From: Saccharothrix algeriensis | Lineage (GTDB): Bacteria; Actinomycetota; Actinomycetes; Mycobacteriales; Pseudonocardiaceae | Assembly (NCBI RefSeq): GCF_016907655.1 | Contig: NZ_JAFBCL010000001.1 | Span: forward strand, 5,490,001-5,554,000 | Direction: 5' to 3' | Length of the DNA: 64,000 nt | Part shown: piece after piece, positions 25,050 through 36,433 of the stretch | How the letters are laid out: each line of letters opens with the position of its first letter | Numbering within the stretch: position 1 is the first letter of the stretch | The notes under the pieces: model-generated | What the model was told of the DNA's origin: nothing | The model's database searches: none | What the model saw: only the letters and a program-made list of their open reading frames with translations | Position numbers and translations under genes: made by a program

Positions 25050-26090
25050 TCAGCGGTCGCGGTGGATCGCGAGGCGGGCCAGGGCGGCCAGGTCCCGGTG
25101 CGCGGCCTCGTCGGGCGTGCCGGCCCGCAGGCTCCCCAGCGCCCGCTCCAGCAGCTCGTCGGCCCTCTCCCGGCCCCAGTCGCGCGCGCCGGCCGCCTCC
25201 ACCAGCTCCGCCGCCCGCACCAGGTCGGGACCCGACAGCGGGCCGCCGGCGCGGTAGAGCGCGTGCAGCTCCCGCGCGGCGGGCGTGCCCGAGGTCAGGG
25301 CGGCCACCACGGGCAGCGACTTCTTGCGGTTGGCCAGGTCCGAGTGCGCCGGCTTGCCGGTCACCGCCGGGTCGCCCCAGATGCCCAGCTCGTCGTCGGC
25401 GAACTGGAACGCCAGGCCGGTGTCCTCGCCGAACAGCCGCAACCGCTCCACCTGCGCGTCGTCGCCGCCGCCGAACAGCGCGCCCAGCGCGCACGCCGCG
25501 CCGACCAGCCCGGCCGTCTTGTTCCGCGCCATCCGCACGCACTCGTCCAGCCGCACGTCCGCGCGGTCCTCGAACGACAGGTCCGCCGCCTGCCCGTCGT
25601 GCAGCCGCTGCGTCGCCTCGGCCAGCACCCGGATCGACCGCGCCGCCGCCGGGTGGCCGCTGCCGGCCAGCAGGTCCAGCGCCAGCGTCAGCAGCGCGTC
25701 GCCCGCCAGGATCGCCGCGTTCACGCCGAACACGGTCCACGCCGTCGGCCGGTGCCGCCGGGTGGTGTCGCCGTCCATCACGTCGTCGTGCAGCAGCGAG
25801 AAGTTGTGCACCAGCTCCACCGCCACGGCCGCCGGCAGCGCCGTCGCCGCCGAGCCGCCCACCGCCCGCGCCGCCAGCAGCACCAGTGCGGGCCGCAGCG
25901 CCTTGCCCGCCTCCGCACCCGACGGCCGGCCGTGCTCGTCCCACCACCCCAGGTGGTAGCCCGCGATCACGCGCATCGAGTCCGGCAGCCGGTCCACCGC
26001 CGCGCGCAGCGCCGGGCCGACGCCGGCGCGGCTGCGGCTGAGCACCTCGTGCGCGGACCGGTGCGCGGGGGTGGCGTCCAGGTCTGTCAT
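25050..26090 (-). CDS. Family 2 encapsulin cargo polyprenyl transferase
   Basis: A 346-residue all-alpha isoprenyl diphosphate synthase fold. The first Asp-rich motif is LLHDDVMDGDTTRRHRP near residue 104; the second is FADDELGIWGDPAVTGKP near residue 235, which lacks the last Asp of DDxxD. KALRPALVLL and NRKKSLPVVAAL complete the family set. Polyprenyl transferases of this kind are known cargo of family 2 encapsulins, and the two shell genes lie directly upstream. The N-terminal 30 residues are polar and probably disordered, where a cargo-loading signal would be. ATG 26090 is chosen over the TTG at 26099. Product chain length is not predictable by eye. Confidence 0.88.
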   Translation of the reverse strand: MTDLDATPAHRSAHEVLSRSRAGVGPALRAAVDRLPDSMRVIAGYHLGWWDEHGRPSGAEAGKALRPALVLLAARAVGGSAATALPAAVAVELVHNFSLLHDDVMDGDTTRRHRPTAWTVFGVNAAILAGDALLTLALDLLAGSGHPAAARSIRVLAEATQRLHDGQAADLSFEDRADVRLDECVRMARNKTAGLVGAACALGALFGGGDDAQVERLRLFGEDTGLAFQFADDELGIWGDPAVTGKPAHSDLANRKKSLPVVAALTSGTPAARELHALYRAGGPLSGPDLVRAAELVEAAGARDWGRERADELLERALGSLRAGTPDEAAHRDLAALARLAIHRDR

Positions 26091-26142
26091 CCGCTCCAAC
26101 TTCCTCGCCTGTCGGGGGAGCGCCCGGCGAACCGCGCGCGGG

Positions 26143-26182
26143 GGTGCTCGGGCGGTCGGGCGCGCCCGACCGCCCGAGCACC
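26143..26182. promoter_or_regulatory. 40-bp perfect palindrome between shell and cargo genes
   Basis: Two 20-bp arms (26143-26162 and 26163-26182) match perfectly with no spacer. It is inside the encapsulin operon, 10 bp after the shell gene stop and about 50 bp before the cargo start. It may act as a partial terminator or RNA barrier that sets the ratio of shell to cargo. Confidence 0.7.
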
Positions 26183-26192
26183 GGGGCCGCCG

Positions 26193-27599
<1,407 letters not shown>

Positions 27600-27629
27600 G
27601 TCAGGTTCCCTATCTCGTGTCGTGGTCGA

Positions 27630-29036
<1,407 letters not shown>

Positions 29037-29774
29037 CAGCACACCGCCAATCGGATTCGTTCATTGGGCCGGATTGACGGTAGTGAGCCCGAATGCGCGG
29101 GGGGAAGCGGCCAACACGGCGACGCCCCATAGAGCTATGCGCTGCCGCTTCGTGCACGCGCTGTGCAGGTCGTCGCCGGCGCAAGCAATTACGGGTGATT
29201 TTAGGGGGCATTGGCGGAAGGATTCGCCCTGGCCTGGAATGTGTAACTCTTTCGACCCAGCAAAATTCACCCGAAAAGATAGTTGACGTGAGGTGGAATG
29301 GTCGGGGGAGTGCTGTTCCCGCAGAAATGCGGCGCAAAGATCAGCCGTTGGCGGGTACGTCCGGCGCACGAGCGCGGCGGGATCCGGCTCCGAGTGATCG
29401 TTTCGGTGGCGGTCGGGGGCCCTCGGCCGGTGCGGAGGGTGCGCGGGTTGCTCCGTCCGATCACGCAGCGGTAGGCCGGGTGGTGATCGCGGTCGGAACC
29501 CGGCGCTGGTGGACAATCGCTTGCGCCCGCGCCGAGGGGTGTGCGCCGGGGGATGGGGGGGCCGAGTCCGGGCCGATGAGGTGGAGGGGCGGGTGGTCGC
29601 TCGACGCTCCGGGCGGGCCGTCGTTCCGCCGCGCCTCGGCCGGGTGGCGGGGCGTTGGGCGGCGTGGGAGGTGGCGCGGGTGGGGGCGTGGGTGATCAGG
29701 GGTGCTCTTCCCTGATCACCGAGCAGTTAAGGTTGCCCGGATCGGGTGACAGCTGAGCGGAGGAGTGGTCGACG
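29037..29774. other. Intergenic region upstream of the encapsulin operon
   Basis: No gene is supported in this 0.7-kb divergent region. The part nearest the encapsulin operon (29050-29290) is AT-richer and must contain its promoter, but I could not pick a confident -35/-10 pair on the minus strand. The right end holds the inverted repeat at 29691-29720. Confidence 0.5.
29691..29720. promoter_or_regulatory. Inverted repeat upstream of the cyclase gene
   Basis: GGTGATCAGGG (29691-29701) and CCCTGATCACC (29710-29720) are perfect 11-bp arms around an 8-nt loop. TAAGGT at 29727-29732 may be the -10 box just downstream, so the repeat is placed like an operator. Confidence 0.55.
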
Positions 29775-30578
29775 GTGCGCAGACGGTCGATGCTCGCGGG
29801 CGTGGTCTCGACGGTGGGCGGCATGGCGGTGGCGGGCGCGGGGACGGCGGAGGCGAAGCCGTTGGGGTTGAAGGACTACCGGCTCGTGAACCTGGCGCAC
29901 GTGAACGACCCGGACCGGACCAGCGTCTACCCCGGCGACCCGGCGTTCACGATGAGCACGGTGACCACCGTGCCCGAGGACGGCTTCTACCTCCAGTACG
30001 TGCAGCAGGGCGAGCACACCGGCACCCACTGGGGCGCGCCCTCGCACTTCAACGAGGGTGAGCCGCACGCCGACGAACTCGACGTCGAGGACCTGTTCCT
30101 GCCCGCGGTGAAGATCGACGTGCGGGAGCGGGCGCGGCGCGACGCCGACTACGCCGTCAGCGTCGCGGACCTCCAGCGCTGGGAGCGCGAGCACGGCCGC
30201 ATCCCGAAGGAGGCGGCGATCGTGCTGTGGACCGGTTGGGAGGACCGCTGGGGCACCCCGCGGTTCTACAACCAGGACCGGTCCGGGCAGATGCACCAGC
30301 CGGGCTTCTCGCTGGCGGCGGCGCAGTGGCTGGTCGACACCGGGCGGCTCGGGCGGCGCGGCGCGCTGGGCACCGACACGTTCAGCGTGGAGCCGGCGGT
30401 GGACACGGCGTACTCGGTGTCCAAGCTGCTCTACCGGGAGCACCGGATCAGCCTGGAGGTGCTGGCGAACCTGGCGGAACTGCCGGAGACCGGCGCGCAC
30501 GTCCTGGTCGGCGGCACGGTGAACCGACGCGGCTCCGGCTCGCCGGCCAGCATCTACGCCTTCGTGCCGAAGAGGTGA
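29775..30578 (+). CDS. Secreted cyclase-family (kynurenine formamidase-like) hydrolase
   Basis: A 267-residue protein with an export signal (MRRRSMLAGVVSTVGG, cleavage expected after AEA near residue 27). The cyclase motif reads HTGTHWGAPSHF near residue 81; the Asp usual in HxGTHxDxPxH is Gly here, as in other secreted members I recall. The C-terminal half has GTDTFSVEP and HVLVGGTVN, where a second set of active-site residues lies. GTG 29775 has GGAGGAG about 10 nt upstream. Extracellular amide or lactone hydrolysis is likely; substrate unknown. Confidence 0.85.
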   Translation: MRRRSMLAGVVSTVGGMAVAGAGTAEAKPLGLKDYRLVNLAHVNDPDRTSVYPGDPAFTMSTVTTVPEDGFYLQYVQQGEHTGTHWGAPSHFNEGEPHADELDVEDLFLPAVKIDVRERARRDADYAVSVADLQRWEREHGRIPKEAAIVLWTGWEDRWGTPRFYNQDRSGQMHQPGFSLAAAQWLVDTGRLGRRGALGTDTFSVEPAVDTAYSVSKLLYREHRISLEVLANLAELPETGAHVLVGGTVNRRGSGSPASIYAFVPKR

Positions 30579-30727
30579 GGGGCGCGCTTCCCCTCTCCCT
30601 CTCGATGGCGCACCTTTAGCACTTTCACGTGGAAGTGGCGCACCTGGCGCGCTTTGCACGCAGAGGTGGCCTACCTGGCGCGCCTTTCACGCAGCCGTGC
30701 TGCACCTCGTGCACATACCGGTTGCTT

Positions 30728-30858
30728 CGTGTTCTCCTCCCCGTACGGCCTGGGCGCAGCCCGATCGCATTTGTCGGGGGGTGTCAAGCACGCTCTTCGC
30801 TTGACACCCCCCGACAAATGCGATTGCCTTCGGCAGGCCGTGCGGGGAGGAGAACACG
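30728..30858. repeat. Terminal hairpin 1 of element copy 1
   Basis: Outer arms 30728-30752 and 30834-30858 (25 bp, one T-G pair), inner arms 30764-30789 and 30799-30824 (26 bp, perfect), loop ACGCTCTTC at 30790-30798. Confidence 0.9.
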
Positions 30859-31023
30859 ACCGCTCTTGCTTTCCTCCTCCTTGGGGGCCTCTCGGCCGCT
30901 CTTCATACTTGGGTCGCGCACCGACCCAGGTAATAATTGGTGCCGTAGAGCCCGAAGCTGAAAAGATGAAAGAGTCCTCGCCGGACAGGCAGGCCGCCAA
31001 GGAGAATGAAAAGAAAGAGCGGT

Positions 31024-31148
31024 CGTGTTCCCCCCGCATGACCTGTCAAAGACGACCATGCTTTTCCTGGGGGTGCAAGCGAAAAGCGTGCTTGCACCCC
31101 CAGGAAAAGCATGGTAGCCCTCCGGGCAGGCCATACGGGGAGAACACG
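31024..31148. repeat. Terminal hairpin 2 of element copy 1
   Basis: Outer arms 31024-31045 and 31127-31148 (three mismatches), inner arms 31055-31080 and 31090-31115 (26 bp, perfect), loop GAAAAGCGT at 31081-31089. The loop is the complement of the hairpin 1 loop of copy 2. Confidence 0.9.
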
Positions 31149-31231
31149 AAGGCACCGGACTGCACGGGGCGTGCCGAAAACCCGAAAGCGTGGTAAAGGG
31201 CTGTTGCGGGGTGTGGCGCTGCCGATGGGGG

Positions 31232-32737
31232 TCAGGGGTGGATGACCAGGCCCCGGCCGCCGTCGCGCTTCGCTTCGTACATGGCCTTGTCGGCGCGTCG
31301 CAGCACGGAACCGGCGGTGTCCTCCGGGTCGGCGTCGGCGCAGACGACCACGCCGACGCTGGCGCTGATCTCCTCGCCCAGGGTGTCGAGGATGCGGAAG
31401 GCGACCTTCTCCGGCTCGTCGACCCCCTTCACCAGGATCCCGAACTCGTCGCCGCCCAGTCGGGCTACCACGTCGGAGTCGCGGACGCAGGTGCGCAGGC
31501 GTTGGGCGACTTGTTCGAGGACCGCGTCGCCGTGGGCGTGGCCGGAGACGTCGTTGATCGCCTTGAAGTCGTCCAGGTCGACGAACAGCAGGCCGAACGG
31601 CGTGCCGTCGCGGTGCGCCGCCAGGGCCAGGTCGAGCCTGTGCTCGAACAGCGCGCGGTTCGCCAAGCCGGTGAGGGAGTCGTGGTGCGCCTGGTGCTCC
31701 AAGGTCCGCTCGGACTCCCGCAACAGCGACGCCAGCCTGGTGTTGTCCACAATGGTCGCCAGTTGGCGGAGGATCACCGCCACGAAGACCGTGAAGCCGC
31801 AGCCGATCTCCACCGCGTCCAACGGCGCCAGGTCGCCGGTCGCGGTTCGGCGCAGCACCAGCACGGCGCACACCAGCAGCGGCACGTAGGGCATCAGCAG
31901 GTGAGCCCACTGCCGCGAGCGGGCCGTGCGGCGCGGCGCGGTGTGCGGTGTGGACGGGACGAGGGCGGCCAGGGCGATCAGCACCGGGCCGATGACGAAG
32001 CCCGCGTTGGCCAGCGGCGGGACCTCCGGGGCCTGGACGCTCACCAGGTAGGCGAACGCGCTGTCCGAGATCGCCAGCCCGACCAGGCCGAGCCCGAGCA
32101 GGCACAGCTGGGGCCGCAGCACGACCTTCCGGTCCGCCGCGAGCACCACCACGATCACCACGAGCACCAGGTCGGTCAGCGGGTAGGCGATGGCGACCAG
32201 GAACGCGGCGGTGCTCGGGTTGCCGCTCTCCACCAGGCCGCCCAGCGACGTCGTCCAGGTCAGCAGGAACAGCGACCCGACCACGATCAGCCCGTCCAGC
32301 AGCAGCACCAGCCGCGCGCCGCGCGACCGGTGGTCCAGCAGCGCGTCCGGGGTCTCCGAGCGGCGGTGGCTGCCGATCACCAGCAGCGCCGCGAACGCGA
32401 AGGGCACGATGCTCAGGTAGCCGGCGTCGGCCGGCGACGGCGAGGGCACCGCGCGCCGCTCCACCAGCTGGTACCACGTCCACAGGCTCTGCCCGGTGGA
32501 CCAGCCGAGCATCCCCGCGCCGGTCAGCACCCGCCACACCCGGTCCGGGCCGTGCGCCCGCCGGGCCGTCCACCAGCAGGAAGCGGTCGCGAACAGACCG
32601 GTGGCGAGCTGGGCCAGGTCGTCCAGCGCCACCGCGGCCCAGCCGGTGACGACGTCGAAACCGGCCGCGACGGAGGCGGCGACGGCCAGGGCGAGCGAGA
32701 CCGCCGCCGTGATGCCGAATCGCCTCGTCCCGCGCAC
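31232..32737 (-). CDS. Membrane diguanylate cyclase (GGDEF)
   Basis: A 501-residue protein. The first 300 residues contain about eight to nine hydrophobic helices, likely the sensor. The GGDEF domain starts at HDSLTGLANRALFEHRL; the active site RLGGDEFGIL is intact, and an inhibitory I-site RDSD lies exactly five residues before it, so product feedback is expected. The domain makes cyclic di-GMP from two GTP. No EAL domain is attached. It is monocistronic, convergent with the structured element and divergent from the MarR gene. GTG 32737 start. Confidence 0.92.
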   Translation of the reverse strand: MRGTRRFGITAAVSLALAVAASVAAGFDVVTGWAAVALDDLAQLATGLFATASCWWTARRAHGPDRVWRVLTGAGMLGWSTGQSLWTWYQLVERRAVPSPSPADAGYLSIVPFAFAALLVIGSHRRSETPDALLDHRSRGARLVLLLDGLIVVGSLFLLTWTTSLGGLVESGNPSTAAFLVAIAYPLTDLVLVVIVVVLAADRKVVLRPQLCLLGLGLVGLAISDSAFAYLVSVQAPEVPPLANAGFVIGPVLIALAALVPSTPHTAPRRTARSRQWAHLLMPYVPLLVCAVLVLRRTATGDLAPLDAVEIGCGFTVFVAVILRQLATIVDNTRLASLLRESERTLEHQAHHDSLTGLANRALFEHRLDLALAAHRDGTPFGLLFVDLDDFKAINDVSGHAHGDAVLEQVAQRLRTCVRDSDVVARLGGDEFGILVKGVDEPEKVAFRILDTLGEEISASVGVVVCADADPEDTAGSVLRRADKAMYEAKRDGGRGLVIHP

Positions 32738-32796
32738 GTCGGTAAGTGTGCCCGATTCGCGTTCCCTCGACCCGCCGGCCCTGCGAGGATGCGCAG

Positions 32797-33315
32797 GTGG
32801 CAGAGCAGGAGGTTCCCGTCGCGGAGGACGTGGTGACGGAGCAGGACTACGAGCGGTTCGCGCGGCACCGGATCGCGGAGTCCGGTGGTGACGCGGAGGC
32901 GTTCGGCCTCTCCTACAACGTGCTCCACCTCGCGTACATGATGATCACCGACTACGAGGCGCTGGTGCACCGCGAGCAGGGGTGGACCATGCCCGGGTTC
33001 CGGCTGATGTTCAAGCTGTGGACCCTGGGTCCGACCCAGCCCGCGCGGCTGGCCGACCTGTCGGGCACGACCAGGTCGGCGATGTCGAACCTGATCAACA
33101 CCCTGGAGCGGGCCGGGCTGGTCGAGCGGACCCGCGACGACCAGGACCGGCGGGTGGTGTTCGTGGCGCTGACCGAGCAGGGCCGGGCGTCCGTGTCGCG
33201 GGTGTTCCCCCGCCAGAACGCCCGCGAGTCGCGCTGGTTCGAGGTGCTCGACCCGGCCGAGCGGGCGCAGATGGTGGAGCTGATCCGGCGGGTGGTGGCG
33301 GCCCGCCCCGAGTGA
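32797..33315 (+). CDS. MarR-family transcriptional regulator
   Basis: A 172-residue winged-helix protein. The core is PARLADLSGTTRSAMSNLINTLERAGLVERT (cut: LINTLERAGLVERT is the recognition region) with the wing RDDQDRRVVFVALTEQG. A long N-terminal helix (EDYERFARHRIAESGG) suits dimerisation. GTG 32797 is used, with GAGGAT upstream. Divergent from the diguanylate cyclase gene 59 bp away, so it may control it. Ligand unknown. Confidence 0.88.
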   Translation: MAEQEVPVAEDVVTEQDYERFARHRIAESGGDAEAFGLSYNVLHLAYMMITDYEALVHREQGWTMPGFRLMFKLWTLGPTQPARLADLSGTTRSAMSNLINTLERAGLVERTRDDQDRRVVFVALTEQGRASVSRVFPRQNARESRWFEVLDPAERAQMVELIRRVVAARPE

Positions 33316-33706
33316 GCGGCCGGGCCCGGGCCACCCCTGATCGAGCGCCCTGATCGGATCGTCCTGGTCGGATCACCCCGATCGAGCTGCCCCGGTTGGA
33401 TCACCGCAATGGGATCACCGCGATGGGATCACCTTGATCGGTTCGCCCCGGCCGGGTCGGCCCCGGGCGGGTGACCCGGCTCGTCGCGGGCGGGTCCGAA
33501 TTGGAGGGACAGTATTCCGGAAAAACTGTTGTTGTAGCGCCGAGCACTTTTCTGTGATGTGGTCATCCCACCTTGACGGGAAATTCTGCCACACCGCATT
33601 GAATGTTCGGGAAGGGCTCGCCACCCGGTTGGCGGAACGGGCCCGAAGTATTCTGCGCTACATTTCCAGCGCGCCGCCGCGTCACCACGCAGCAGAAAGG
33701 TCTCCC
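33316..33706. other. Intergenic region with 14-bp repeats before the DUF4360 genes
   Basis: No gene is supported. Direct units GATCACCGCAATGG, GATCACCGCGATGG and GATCACCTTGATCG lie head to tail at 33399-33440, with degenerate forms before them. The right half (33500-33700) is AT-richer and should carry the promoter of the first DUF4360 gene; TTGACG at 33573 is a possible -35. Confidence 0.55.
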
Positions 33707-34339
33707 ATGCTGACCACATTGGCAGCGGCCACCCTCGCCCTGACCGCGTTGCTACCGGGCGGCGCCGCGGCGGACCGGGCGGCGCCGGACCTGACCGCAC
33801 CGGACTACGTGCGCGTCGACGTGCTCACGGTCAACGGCTCCGGCTGCCCCGCGGGCACCGCCGCGGTCGCGCCGTCCGAGGACCGCACCACCTTCACCGT
33901 GACCTACAGCCAATTCCTCGCGCAGGCGGGCGGCGGCGCCGAGCCCACGGACTTCCGGAAGAACTGCCAGCTCACCCTCCAGCTGAGCTACCCGCAGGGC
34001 TTCACGTTCGGCATCACCCAGGCCGACTACCGGGGCTTCGCCCACCTCCAGGCCGGCGCCAGCGGCCTGGAGCAGGGCAACTACTACTTCTCCGGCATGT
34101 CGCCCACCGCGCGCAAGGCCCACACCTTCAACGGGCCGCTGAACGACAACTGGCAGGCGACCGACACCACGCAGTGGGACGCGATCGTCTACGCCCCGTG
34201 CGGTGAGCGGCGGCTGTTCAACGTGAACACCGAACTGCGCGTCTCGGCCGGCAGCTCACGCGGCACCAGCTTCATGGTGATGGACTCCACCGACAGCAAC
34301 GTGAGCACCCGCTACCACTTCTCGTGGAAGCGCTGCTAG
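33707..34339 (+). CDS. Secreted DUF4360 protein 1
   Basis: A 210-residue exported protein. The first 22 residues form a signal peptide (LTTLAAATLALTALLPGGAAA). The mature part is a DUF4360 domain: VNGSGCPAGTAAV, FRKNCQLTLQL, QADYRGFAHL, YAPCGERRLFNVNTELRV and a final Cys. Four Cys in conserved places suggest two disulfides. The family is secreted, of unknown function, and often present in paralogous pairs in actinomycetes. A paralogue follows 78 bp downstream. Confidence 0.88.
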   Translation: MLTTLAAATLALTALLPGGAAADRAAPDLTAPDYVRVDVLTVNGSGCPAGTAAVAPSEDRTTFTVTYSQFLAQAGGGAEPTDFRKNCQLTLQLSYPQGFTFGITQADYRGFAHLQAGASGLEQGNYYFSGMSPTARKAHTFNGPLNDNWQATDTTQWDAIVYAPCGERRLFNVNTELRVSAGSSRGTSFMVMDSTDSNVSTRYHFSWKRC

Positions 34340-34417
34340 CCATTTTCTGACGGCCGCCGCCGCGTGTTCGGCTCATTTTTGCCGCCGCCGCGCAGGAACC
34401 AGTCGGAAGGTGCACTC

Positions 34418-35053
34418 ATGCTCAACTTCGTGGCCGCGGCCGCTCTGGCGACGTCGGTGATCATATTTCCCCCGGGCGGCGCGCCGGGCACGACGCCGCC
34501 GCCCGACCACCTCACCATCGACGTGGTGACGGTGAACGGGTCGGGTTGTCCGGCGGGCACCGCCGCGGTGGCGGTCTCGCCGGACAACAAGGCGTTCACC
34601 GTCACGTACAGCGATTTCCTCGCCCAGGTCGGGGTGGGCGCCTCGCCCACCGACTTCCGGAAGAACTGCCAGCTCAACCTGAGAGTCAACGTGCCGCAGG
34701 GCTTCACCTACGGCATCGCCCAGGCCGACTACCGCGGCTTCGCCCACCTGGAGCGGGGCGCGTCCGGCGTGGAACGGGCGAACTACTACTTCCAGGGGAT
34801 GTCGCCCACGGCCTACAAGTCCCACACCTACAACGGGCCGCTGACCGACGACTGGCAGGCGACCGACACCACGGAGCTCATCGCGATCGTGTACCACCCG
34901 TGCGGTGAGCGCCGGAACTTCAACATCAACACCGAGCTGCGGGTGAACGCCGGCACGTCCGACACCGGCAAGACGACGAGCTTCATGTCGATGGACTCGA
35001 CGGACGGCAGCCTCGACACGACCTACCACTTCGCCTGGAAGCTCTGCAAGTAG
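34418..35053 (+). CDS. Secreted DUF4360 protein 2
   Basis: A 211-residue paralogue of the preceding gene with the same four Cys (GSGCPAG, KNCQL, HPCGE, KLC). The signal peptide is shorter (LNFVAAAALATSVIIF). GGAAGG lies 7 nt before ATG 34418. The two proteins are most alike from VNGSGCPAGTAAV to the C-terminus, which points to a tandem duplication. Function unknown. Confidence 0.88.
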   Translation: MLNFVAAAALATSVIIFPPGGAPGTTPPPDHLTIDVVTVNGSGCPAGTAAVAVSPDNKAFTVTYSDFLAQVGVGASPTDFRKNCQLNLRVNVPQGFTYGIAQADYRGFAHLERGASGVERANYYFQGMSPTAYKSHTYNGPLTDDWQATDTTELIAIVYHPCGERRNFNINTELRVNAGTSDTGKTTSFMSMDSTDGSLDTTYHFAWKLCK

Positions 35054-35205
35054 CCGGGCGGACCGGGCAGGCGCGCGGCTGCCCGGTCCGCTCTCCCGCG
35101 CCCGCTCTCCCCCGTCCGGGTGGTCTTCCGGCGTGTGGTCCGGCCGTCGCGATCACCGGGCAGCACGCTGGTGGTCCACCGGTGCGGACGCGGGGCGGGG
35201 GTGCG

Positions 35206-36225
35206 ATGGGAACTGCGCGGGACGAGCCCGGCCGACCCCGTCGGGCCGCGCCCCCGGGGCCGCACCGCGCCACGCCGCCGGGCGCGCGAGGGGCGGCGGA
35301 CCCCGGGCCGCGGCGGGCCGCGCGCGCACCCTGGTGGGACCGGTGGGAGCCCCCGTGGGAGCCCTGGTGGGAACCCCGGCGGGAGCCCCGGCGGGAACCT
35401 GGGTGGGACGTGCCTCCGGACCCGCGGCGCGACGGGCGCTCCGAGCCCCGCCGGGACGGCGGCCGGGCGCCTGCCCGCCGCCCCGGCCCGCCGGCCCGGC
35501 CGCGCCGCCGGTTCCCGACGCCGGGCCGGGCGGCGCTGAGCCTGTTCATCGCCCTGGTCGTGGCCGTGACGGCGTCGGTGGCGCACCCGGTGATGACGCC
35601 GTTGACGACCGGTGGCCTGGCCGTCGCGCTGGGGTGCGCGCCGTTGCTCGTGGACCTGCCGCGGGAGCTGCGGGCGGCGCGGGCAGGTGGCGCGGGGCTC
35701 GTCCCGGCGGTGCTGGCGACGGCGGCGCTGCTGGGTGTCGGCGGCTGCCTGGCCTACGGGACCACGGTCGCCGTCGACCGGGTCACGGCGCAGGAGGCCG
35801 TGCTCGGCGAGCGGCTCGTCGCGCCCGCGGCGGGCGGGGTGGGGCCGCTGGTGGCGACGGTGGAGCGGGTGTCGGTGACGGAGCACTTCACCAAGGTCAC
35901 GCTCTCGGCGGTGAACCGGAGCGCGCTGGCCGCGAAGGTCGGCGTCGTGGACTCCTGCCGGCTGGTCGGCGAGGACGGCGCGGAGCTGCGGCTGGACGGG
36001 TTGTTCGAGGCGGCGCGCGAGCGGTTCTTCCTGGAGGTGCCCGGCGGCGGCGCGGTGGTGCGGGTGACGGTGGCGTTCCCCGGCGCCCTGGCCCGCGGTG
36101 AGACGGCCGCGGCGCTGGGCTGCGGCTCGGTGTCGTGGAGCGGCTCCGACCCGGTGTGGCGCACCGGTGACGTGGTCGGGCGCGCGTTGAGGGTCCCGGA
36201 CATCAGGTTGGCGGCTGTGCGCTGA
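35206..36225 (+). CDS. Membrane protein with Pro/Arg/Trp-rich N-terminus
   Basis: A 339-residue protein I do not recognise. Residues 1-105 are low-complexity: Pro/Arg/Gly, with a run of WEPP/WEPW/REPR-type repeats. Two hydrophobic helices follow (ALSLFIALVVAVTASVA and LVPAVLATAALLGVGG). The C-terminal 150 residues look like a folded extracytoplasmic domain of beta type (VATVERVSVTEHFTKVTLSAVN; CRLVGEDGAEL; GCGSVSWSG), similar in style to DUF4352-like domains with two Cys. ATG 35206 used; GTG 35182 possible. Confidence 0.65.
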   Translation: MGTARDEPGRPRRAAPPGPHRATPPGARGAADPGPRRAARAPWWDRWEPPWEPWWEPRREPRREPGWDVPPDPRRDGRSEPRRDGGRAPARRPGPPARPRRRFPTPGRAALSLFIALVVAVTASVAHPVMTPLTTGGLAVALGCAPLLVDLPRELRAARAGGAGLVPAVLATAALLGVGGCLAYGTTVAVDRVTAQEAVLGERLVAPAAGGVGPLVATVERVSVTEHFTKVTLSAVNRSALAAKVGVVDSCRLVGEDGAELRLDGLFEAARERFFLEVPGGGAVVRVTVAFPGALARGETAAALGCGSVSWSGSDPVWRTGDVVGRALRVPDIRLAAVR

Positions 36226-36433
36226 CAGGCGCTCACCGGCTGTCGTGCCGGTGGTGGCCAGCGGGCAGCGGCGCCGGTGAAGGCGCGCCGACCGACTTCC
36301 GCCGAGAACCGCAGCCGGTTCGGGTCGGGACCGGGCGGGGCGCCTTCGCGGCTCGGGCGGGCGCCCTCGTGGCCCGCTGTGGTGTGGGCCTCGTGGCCCG
36401 ATGTGGGGTGGTCGCCTGGCTCCGCTGTGGGGT

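Larger units (their letters stand above)
30609..31190. repeat. Structured non-coding element, copy 1
   Basis: A protein-free element found again at 45096-45673 in the same orientation. The left 120 bp hold imperfect repeats round GCGCACCTGGCGCG. The core (30728-31148) folds into three stems: hairpin 1 (30728-30858), a central hairpin (arms 30855-30890 and 30991-31027) and hairpin 2 (31024-31148). Both terminal hairpins have a 22-25-bp outer stem, an asymmetric internal loop, a 26-bp perfect inner stem and a 9-nt loop. It sits between the convergent cyclase and GGDEF genes. No protein or known RNA family is recognised. Confidence 0.85.

Noticed and set aside
30728..31148. Retron or group II intron RNA
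   Set aside because: No reverse transcriptase gene lies nearby, and the paired terminal hairpins do not resemble msr/msd or intron domain V as I know them.
30654..31196. Open frames inside the structured element, some seen in both copies
   Set aside because: They run through perfect hairpins, give repetitive peptides, lack ribosome binding sites and are not kept in frame between copies by synonymous change.
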